5,843 nt of DNA, from positions 1-5,843 of the forward strand of contig JAQGHZ010000184.1 of NCBI GenBank assembly GCA_028291485.1, in the 5' to 3' direction. This document shows, in pieces, positions 1 to 3,730 of the stretch (positions are counted from its first letter, which is position 1; every line of letters begins with the position of its first letter). Origin of the DNA: Rubritepida sp. Lineage in GTDB: Bacteria; Pseudomonadota; Alphaproteobacteria; Acetobacterales; Acetobacteraceae. Under the pieces are notes generated by a model that had not been told where the DNA came from, did no database searches, and saw only the letters and a program-made list of their open reading frames with translations. The position numbers were made by a program, and so were the translations under genes.

Positions 1-737
1 GCCTTCAGCGTGGCCAGGGCCGGATCGGCGCCGGCGACGTCCCAGGGCTCCTTCGCGGCCACTTCGGCCAGGGCGATGATGCCCTGGATGACGGCCTGGA
101 ACTGCTGGTGGCCGAACTCGACCGCGCCCAGCATCACGTCTTCCGAAAGCTCCTTGGCCTCGGACTCGACCATCAGCACGCCCTCGGCGGTGCCGGCGAC
201 GACGAGGTCGAGCGCGCTCAGCTTGCGCTGCGCGGCGGTCGGGTTGAGCACGTAGCCGCCGTCGATGTAGCCGACGCGGGCCGCGCCCACCGGGCCGAAG
301 AAGGGAATGCCGGACAGCGTCAGCGCCGCCGAGCAGCCGACCAGCGCCACGATATCAGGGTCGTTCTCGAGGTCATGGCTGAGGACGGTCGCGATGACCT
401 GGACCTCGTTGCGGAAGCCATCCGGGAAGAGCGGGCGCAGCGGACGGTCGATCAGGCGGCAGATGAGCGTCTCGCTCTCGGAGGGACGGCCCTCGCGCTT
501 GAAGAAGCCGCCGGGGATCTTGCCGGCCGCGAAGGCCTTCTCCTGGTAGTTCACCGTGAGCGGGAAGAAGTCCTGGCCCGGCTTCACGCTGCGGGCGCCG
601 ACCACGGTGCAGAGCACGATGGTGTCGCCCAGGCGCGCCATGACGGCGCCGTCGGCCTGACGGGCGACCTTGCCGGTCTCCAGCGTCAGGATCTGACCGC
701 CCCAGGAAATATCCTTGCGGAAGTAATTATCGAACAT
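1..737 (-). CDS. pnp: Polyribonucleotide nucleotidyltransferase (PNPase), N-terminal part; 3' end outside the window
   Basis: PNPase is a cytoplasmic trimer that shortens RNA from the 3' end using phosphate, and it often works with the RNase E degradosome. The 245 visible residues run from the start MFDNYFRKDISWGG through the first RNase PH domain (about residues 10-142) into the following all-helical linker. Family hallmarks are visible: TGKVARQADGAV (21-32), PGQDFFPLTVNYQEK (53-67), the RNA-contacting loop GFFKREGRPSE (77-87, FFRR in E. coli) and RLIDRPLRPLF (94-104). The second RNase PH core with the active site and the KH and S1 domains would lie beyond position 1, since the family is about 700 residues long. 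The reading frame stays open to the edge, so this is truncation by the window and not a broken gene. The ATG at 737-735 is chosen because AAGGA lies 6 nt upstream and the protein start matches the family. It is the last gene of the cluster here, preceded by an unusually long leader. Confidence 0.97.
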   Translation of the reverse strand, partial: MFDNYFRKDISWGGQILTLETGKVARQADGAVMARLGDTIVLCTVVGARSVKPGQDFFPLTVNYQEKAFAAGKIPGGFFKREGRPSESETLICRLIDRPLRPLFPDGFRNEVQVIATVLSHDLENDPDIVALVGCSAALTLSGIPFFGPVGAARVGYIDGGYVLNPTAAQRKLSALDLVVAGTAEGVLMVESEAKELSEDVMLGAVEFGHQQFQAVIQGIIALAEVAAKEPWDVAGADPALATLK

Positions 738-743
738 GCATCG

Positions 744-748
744 TCCTT
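744..748 (-). promoter_or_regulatory. Shine-Dalgarno site of pnp
   Basis: On the minus strand AAGGA (within AGAAGGA) sits 6 nt before the pnp ATG at 737-735. A second ATG at 741-739 is only 2 nt from this site, and its frame ends after four codons. The spacing therefore settles the start at 737. Confidence 0.85.
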
Positions 749-752
749 CTTG

Positions 753-770
753 CCCCGCGTCGGTACGGGG
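753..770 (-). repeat. Short GC hairpin just upstream of the pnp ribosome site
   Basis: On the minus strand CCCCG (770-766) can pair with CGGGG (757-753) across an 8-nt loop. The stem ends 4 nt before the AAGGA site. It is short, and such stems arise by chance in GC-rich DNA, so a regulatory role is only possible. Confidence 0.3.
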
Positions 771-968
771 ACTTTTGGACGCGATGCGGCAGGGTGACAG
801 TCCGTCGCGAAAAACGCCCTTTGGGGATGGAGGCTTTCGGCGCTTCGGGGAACATGGGGGCCGGGGATTGCACCCGCGGCGAAGCCATGTGGCCGGAAAC
901 GCCGCCAGACCCGTCTTCCGTTCGGGGGGTTCGGAGGCTCTGACAACCCACCGCTGCGCGCGTGGTTG

Positions 969-998
969 AGCCGGCCCTGGGCAGTCCCAGGGTCGGCT
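969..998 (-). repeat. 13-bp inverted repeat, probable RNA hairpin in the pnp leader
   Basis: The arms AGCCGGCCCTGGG (969-981) and CCCAGGGTCGGCT (986-998) pair over 13 positions, with one G-T wobble and a 4-nt loop. Transcribed from the minus strand, this is a strong stem about 230 nt upstream of the pnp start. No T tract follows it in either direction, so it is not a canonical intrinsic terminator. It could be an RNase III target or a stabilising structure; its role is inferred. Confidence 0.6.
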
Positions 999-1138
999 GG
1001 GCGGCCTTATGGACTGGATGGGCGGCGAGCGCCAGTGCGAATTCCGGGGCGGTCCATTGGGGGGGTCCGCCCCTCAAACGCCCCGGCAGGACCTTCAGGC
1101 TCCTGCATCTCCGGTCAGTTTTCGATTTGAAACCAAAG

Positions 1139-1732
1139 TCATGGAGTCCCAGGCGGAGCCGCCCGTCCTACAGGGAAATCCTGCAGGGCGATCCAGACGT
1201 CCACGGTCAACTGGATGGTATCCGACACGATGGGCCGGTCCGCCAACAAGCCAAACGCCGCGCGGCTGATCTCGCCCTCGGCCTCGAAGCGCACCGCGCC
1301 CGGCCGCCGCTCGATGAGGCGGGCCTGCATCCGGAAAGGGCGGGTGACATCGCGCAGGGTGAGCTCGCCCGTGATGGGGAAGGAGGCAGCGTCGCCCTGC
1401 CCGTTCGCCTCGCCGTGGAAGCGGGCCTGGGGGAAATGCGCGACGTCGAAGAAGGCCTCGGAGCGGAGTCGCTCGGTGGCACCCTGCAGGGACACGGTGA
1501 CCGCCGTCATGTCGAGGACGCAGTCCACGCCCATCGTCATCGGATGCGCGGGGTCGAGCCTGAGCGTCGCCCGGAAGCGCTCGAACCGGCCCATGGCGGT
1601 GAAGAGCATCAGGTACCGGAACGTGAAGCCGATCTGGCCGCTGTCCTGGTCCAAGGCGTAATCCGCCCGCTGGGCCCGCGCCGGGAGCGCGGGCAGAAGG
1701 AATGGCGCCAGGAGAACCTGGCGCCGGATCAT
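1139..1732 (-). CDS. YceI-family (lipocalin-like) predicted periplasmic protein
   Basis: This 197-residue protein matches the YceI family: small secreted beta-barrels that bind polyisoprenoid-type lipids in the periplasm. The substrate here is unknown. Residues 1-20 form a signal peptide: two arginines (3-4), a hydrophobic stretch VLLAPFLLPAL, and an ARA-Q cleavage site after residue 20. The twin arginine hints at Tat export but the motif is incomplete. The mature part shows the family pattern: an opening YALDQDSGQIGFTFRYL, RFERFRATLRLDP in the middle, SEAFFDVAHFPQARF, then SFPITGELTLRDVTRPF and a closing VSDTIQLTVDVWIAL. The length fits the family. It starts 49 nt after the rpsO stop and no clear Shine-Dalgarno site precedes it. 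A 10-codon ORF overlaps its ATG as ATGA, and a hairpin occupies codons 3-10. No in-frame ATG, GTG or TTG is available between the rpsO stop and this start. The gene is not part of the usual rpsO-pnp core and may be a lineage-specific insertion. Confidence 0.88.
   Translation of the reverse strand: MIRRQVLLAPFLLPALPARAQRADYALDQDSGQIGFTFRYLMLFTAMGRFERFRATLRLDPAHPMTMGVDCVLDMTAVTVSLQGATERLRSEAFFDVAHFPQARFHGEANGQGDAASFPITGELTLRDVTRPFRMQARLIERRPGAVRFEAEGEISRAAFGLLADRPIVSDTIQLTVDVWIALQDFPVGRAAPPGTP
1704..1725 (-). repeat. Perfect 9-bp hairpin inside the first codons of yceI
   Basis: GGCGCCAGG (1704-1712) and CCTGGCGCC (1717-1725) are perfect inverted repeats around a 4-nt loop. In the minus-strand RNA the stem starts 4 nt after the yceI ATG and covers codons 3-10, which encode the signal peptide. 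The bases after it (ATTCCTTCTG) are pyrimidine-rich but not a true T tract. It could dampen yceI translation, or serve as a weak 3' structure for the rpsO message. Confidence 0.55.
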
Positions 1733-1761
1733 CCGGTCACGATCGGTGGGGGCGAGATCAT
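1729..1761 (-). CDS. Possible 10-codon leader ORF coupled to yceI
   Basis: An ATG at 1761-1759 opens a 10-codon frame encoding MISPPPIVTG. Its TGA (1731-1729) overlaps the yceI ATG (1732-1730) in an ATGA arrangement typical of translational coupling. A G-rich stretch (GGGGGG, about 1768-1773) lies a few bases upstream but is a poor Shine-Dalgarno match. The frame is too short to be judged by codon use. It may be real, since yceI has no good ribosome site of its own, or it may be chance. Confidence 0.25.
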   Translation of the reverse strand: MISPPPIVTG

Positions 1762-1781
1762 GGCTTGCCCCCCGTCCCAGC

Positions 1782-2051
1782 CTAGCGGCGCAGGCCGAGC
1801 TTGGCGATCAGGACGTCGTAGCGCGACTTGTCCTTGCGCTTCACATAATCGAGCAGGCCACGGCGCTGGCCGACCAGGACCAGCAGGCCACGGCGGCTGT
1901 GGAAGTCCTTGGCGTGGGTCTTCAGGTGCTCGGTGAGATTGACGATGCGCTCGGACAGCAGGGCGACCTGCACTTCCGGGCTGCCCGTGTCACCGGGCTT
2001 CTTGGCATGTTCGACGATGAGCGCCGCGCGGCGCTCCGCAGTGATCGACAT
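1782..2051 (-). CDS. rpsO: 30S ribosomal protein S15
   Basis: S15 binds the central domain of 16S rRNA early in 30S assembly and helps form a bridge to the 50S subunit. The 89-residue product has exactly the usual family length and is colinear throughout. Visible motifs are DTGSPEVQVALLSERI (21-36), KDFHSRRGLLVLVGQRR (48-64), LLDYVKRKD (66-74) and the C-terminal LGLRR. The D-x-x-S within KDFHS is the segment that contacts rRNA in the family. The ATG at 2051-2049 is supported by the conserved start MSITAERR and by AAGGA 7 nt upstream. It lies 71 nt after truB. E. coli S15 represses its own translation through a leader pseudoknot. A 5-bp stem with a 4-nt loop (2071-2084) sits in the leader here, but equivalent control is not established. 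Confidence 0.98.
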   Translation of the reverse strand: MSITAERRAALIVEHAKKPGDTGSPEVQVALLSERIVNLTEHLKTHAKDFHSRRGLLVLVGQRRGLLDYVKRKDKSRYDVLIAKLGLRR

Positions 2052-2058
2052 CGTGAAA

Positions 2059-2063
2059 TCCTT
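2059..2063 (-). promoter_or_regulatory. Shine-Dalgarno site of rpsO
   Basis: AAGGA on the minus strand lies 7 nt before the rpsO ATG at 2051-2049. This is the same core and nearly the same spacing as at pnp. Confidence 0.85.
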
Positions 2064-2111
2064 CGGGTTGGCTGCTGTCGCAGCTGAGAGATGAACCGAT
2101 CCGTTGGTCTA

Positions 2112-2135
2112 GGCCCCAACCCTCAGGTGGGGGCC
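2112..2135 (-). repeat. GC-rich hairpin spanning the truB stop codon
   Basis: On the minus strand GGCCCCCACC can fold back on GGTTGGGGCC: 6 bp, one mismatch, then 3 bp, with a 4-nt loop that contains the end of the truB stop. No T tract follows (TAGACCAACGG), so intrinsic termination is unlikely. It may mark a processing point or 3' end between the truB and rpsO messages. Inference only. Confidence 0.35.
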
Positions 2136-3067
2136 ATCAACCGCTCGGGCCGCAGCATCCCCTCTTCGAGGCGACACAGGCCGACGAACCGCTCCCCTGC
2201 CATCACACGGACCAGGCCCCCATCGGGGCTGGCCTCGGACGGAACCCGGCCCATCAGATCCACCAGACTCAAGGACTGGCCGAAACCGAGGCGGGCGGCC
2301 TCCCCTTCCACAACGGCCAGTGCCGGGATGTCGGCCAGCGCGGTCGTCAGGGGCAGAAGGAGGTCCAGCGAAGGGGGAGGCGTATCGCCCGTAACGACGA
2401 TCCTGTCCAGGGCCACGCCGTCGGATTCCTGGAAGGGTCCGACCCGCGTGCGGCGCAGGGCGACGATATGGCCGACCGCGCCGGTGGCGCGGGCGACATC
2501 GCGGGCCAGCGAGCGCATGTAGACGCCCTTGCCGGACTGGACCTCGAATTCGGCCGTGTCGGCATCGGGGCGGGCGATGAGCACGAAGCGGTCCACCCGG
2601 GCCGGGCGGGCCACCAGCTCGACCACCTGGCCGTCGCGCGCGAGGTCATAGGCGCGCTCGCCGTTGACCTTGATGGCGGAATAGATCGGCGGGACCTGCA
2701 TGATGTCGCCGGTGAAGGCGGGCAGCGCGGCACGGATCGCCTCGTCCGAGGGGCGGACGTCGCTCGTCTCGATGACCGCGCCGTCGGCGTCGTCGCTGTC
2801 GCGCGCCTCGCCGAAGCGCAGCGTGAAGCGATAGACCTTCGTGCCGTCCATCACATAGGGCACGGTCTTGGTGGCATGGCCGAAGGCGATGGGCAGCAGG
2901 CCGGTGGCCAGCGGGTCGAGCGTGCCGCCATGCCCGGCCTTCTGCGCGTCATAGGCGCGCTTGACCTTGTTCACGACGTCGGTGCTGCCGATGCCGCTGG
3001 GCTTGTCGATGATCAGCCAGCCGTCGATCTCGCGACCACGGGGCTTTTTTCTCTGATGACGGGGCAT
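2123..3067 (-). CDS. truB: tRNA pseudouridine(55) synthase TruB
   Basis: TruB converts U55 in the T loop of tRNAs to pseudouridine in the cytoplasm. The 314-residue protein begins MPRHQRKKPRGREIDGWLIIDKP, with the family's basic lead-in and its DGWLIIDKPSG opening at residues 15-25. The catalytic aspartate is D51 in GHGGTLDPLATG (45-56). QVPPIYSAIKVNG (124-136), SGKGVYMRSLARDV (178-191) and HIVALRRTRVGPF (200-212) are the other conserved core motifs. The C-terminal part (about 230-314) corresponds to the small TruB C-terminal domain. Length is normal for the family. The frame stays open upstream to an ATG at 3217, but that would add 50 atypical residues and overlap rbfA, so the ATG at 3067-3065 is preferred. 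The Shine-Dalgarno match there is poor (CTCAAGACC before the ATG). It follows rbfA by 121 nt and precedes rpsO by 71 nt. Confidence 0.96.
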   Translation of the reverse strand: MPRHQRKKPRGREIDGWLIIDKPSGIGSTDVVNKVKRAYDAQKAGHGGTLDPLATGLLPIAFGHATKTVPYVMDGTKVYRFTLRFGEARDSDDADGAVIETSDVRPSDEAIRAALPAFTGDIMQVPPIYSAIKVNGERAYDLARDGQVVELVARPARVDRFVLIARPDADTAEFEVQSGKGVYMRSLARDVARATGAVGHIVALRRTRVGPFQESDGVALDRIVVTGDTPPPSLDLLLPLTTALADIPALAVVEGEAARLGFGQSLSLVDLMGRVPSEASPDGGLVRVMAGERFVGLCRLEEGMLRPERLMAPT

Positions 3068-3146
3068 GGTCTTGAGTTGGCGAGTCCGTGATGAAGGGCG
3101 GGTTCTACGCGGTTGCGCGGGGATGGATAGGGCTGATTCACCCGGG

Positions 3147-3161
3147 CCGCAGAACCTGCGG
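3147..3161 (-). repeat. Small hairpin in the rbfA-truB gap
   Basis: CCGCAG (3147-3152) and CTGCGG (3156-3161) form a perfect 6-bp stem with a 3-nt loop inside the 121-nt gap between rbfA and truB. No T tract follows it. Nothing else in the gap is recognisable. Confidence 0.3.
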
Positions 3162-3188
3162 GCAATCCTGGCCTGCGCGGCGGATCGC

Positions 3189-3644
3189 CTATTCGGGCTT
3201 TTCGTCCGACGCCCCATCCGGCGCCCCGTCCGAGGCCCTGTCCGGCGTCGCGGTCAGGTCACGCGCCACCGCCGGCTGCTTCATCAGCACGTCCATCTTC
3301 ATGGCGTATTCGAGCGCCTCGTCCGGCTGGAAGTGCAGGGCGGGCGCGAATTTCAGCCGCACCGACTTCGACACCTGCCCGCGCAGGAAGGCACTGGCCC
3401 GCTTCAGCGCCGCGAACTGCTCCGGCGGCACGTCGCGGCCGAGGCCGCTGATGAAGGCCGTCATGTGCTTGAGGTCCGGGCTCGCCCGCACCTCCGTCAC
3501 GGTGATGCGCGCATTGGCGAGGTCGGGGTCGCGGAAATCCCCGCGCTCGAAGACGGCCGCCAGGGCGTGACGCACCTCTTCCGAGACGCGGAGCTGGCGC
3601 TGCGAGGGCGCGCCGGGCGGGGTGTCGTTGTGGCGCTTGGCCAT
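3189..3644 (-). CDS. rbfA: 30S ribosome-binding factor A (RbfA)
   Basis: RbfA is a small KH-like protein that binds the maturing 30S subunit, acts in late 16S rRNA 5'-end processing and helps in cold adaptation. The 151-residue product shows the family core: SQRQLRVSEEVRHALAAVF (14-32), ITVTEVRASPDLKHMTAFI (47-65), then AALKRASAFLRGQVSKSVRLKFAP (78-101) and LHFQPDEALEYAMKMD (103-118). The core ends near residue 120. The remaining roughly 30 residues form an acidic, repetitive tail with SDG, PDG and SDE units that is probably disordered. The ATG at 3644-3642 gives the MAKRHND start expected for the family. The open frame continues far upstream into infB, but that part is a shadow of IF2. The Shine-Dalgarno sequence is only a purine-rich AGAGAGAAGACA. 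The gene starts 28 nt after the T-rich tail of an intrinsic terminator. Confidence 0.96.
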   Translation of the reverse strand: MAKRHNDTPPGAPSQRQLRVSEEVRHALAAVFERGDFRDPDLANARITVTEVRASPDLKHMTAFISGLGRDVPPEQFAALKRASAFLRGQVSKSVRLKFAPALHFQPDEALEYAMKMDVLMKQPAVARDLTATPDRASDGAPDGASDEKPE

Positions 3645-3649
3645 TGTCT

Positions 3650-3673
3650 TCTCTCTGGGTCTCGTCTCTCTGG
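3650..3673 (-). repeat. 9-bp direct repeat in the rbfA leader
   Basis: On the minus strand CCAGAGAGA occurs twice (3673-3665 and 3658-3650), 15 nt apart, between the terminator and the rbfA ATG. The copy nearer the gene supplies the purine-rich stretch that probably acts as the ribosome site. It may be simple purine bias. Confidence 0.4.
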
Positions 3674-3708
3674 AAAGCAAAAGGCGCGGCGGGCTGCCCC
3701 GCCGCGCC
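3672..3708 (-). terminator. Intrinsic terminator between infB and rbfA
   Basis: On the minus strand GGCGCGGCGGG (3708-3698) and CCCGCCGCGCC (3693-3683) form a perfect 11-bp GC-rich stem with a 4-nt loop. TTTTGCTTT follows immediately (3682-3674). This has all parts of a Rho-independent terminator and starts 22 nt after the infB stop. In the plus direction no T tract follows, so it acts only on minus-strand transcripts. It sits where genes are usually cotranscribed, so readthrough, control or a second promoter is implied. Confidence 0.8.
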
Positions 3709-3730
3709 CCAATCACTCGAACCGCCAAAA

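Larger units (their letters stand above)
738..1138 (-). promoter_or_regulatory. 401-nt non-coding leader between yceI and pnp
   Basis: I see no recognisable gene in these 401 bases on either strand. Frames that stay open here (for example 1077-727 minus and 736-969 plus) are proline- and arginine-rich, lack a convincing ribosome site and resemble no family I know. What the region does hold is potential RNA structure on the minus strand. There is a 13-bp hairpin at 969-998. GGGGCGG at 1073-1067 can pair with CCGCCCC at 1052-1046 across a 14-nt loop containing a run of C. A weaker stem followed by five T lies near 806-847, and a short GC hairpin at 753-770 sits just before the ribosome site. 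A locally AT-richer patch lies at about 1117-1137, just past the yceI stop, but I cannot identify -35 and -10 boxes in it. The pnp promoter probably lies in this leader or upstream of it. Leader-based autoregulation of pnp is known in E. coli; for this sequence it is inference. Confidence 0.5.

Noticed and set aside
727..741. Four-codon ORF beginning at the ATG 4 nt before the pnp ATG
   Set aside because: It is only 2 nt from the ribosome site and ends at once. More likely a chance overlap of ATG and CAT codons than a leader peptide.
108..797. 229-codon open frame on the plus strand
   Set aside because: It lies opposite pnp, and its protein is rich in R, A, D and H as expected for an antisense shadow of a GC-rich gene. 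No family is recognisable.
727..1077. 116-codon minus-strand frame in the pnp leader
   Set aside because: It overlaps the pnp start in another frame, has no good ribosome site and no family resemblance, and is proline- and arginine-rich as random GC-rich frames are.
1117..1137. AT-richer patch after yceI as a pnp promoter
   Set aside because: I could not place convincing -35 and -10 boxes at proper spacing, so it is mentioned only as composition.
962..1936. 324-codon plus-strand open frame across the pnp leader and yceI
   Set aside because: It is antisense to yceI and rpsO, has low-complexity basic composition and no recognised domain.
3068..3217. TruB start at the upstream ATG (364 residues)
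   Set aside because: It would overlap the end of rbfA and add 50 arginine-rich residues not typical of TruB. The shorter start matches the family.
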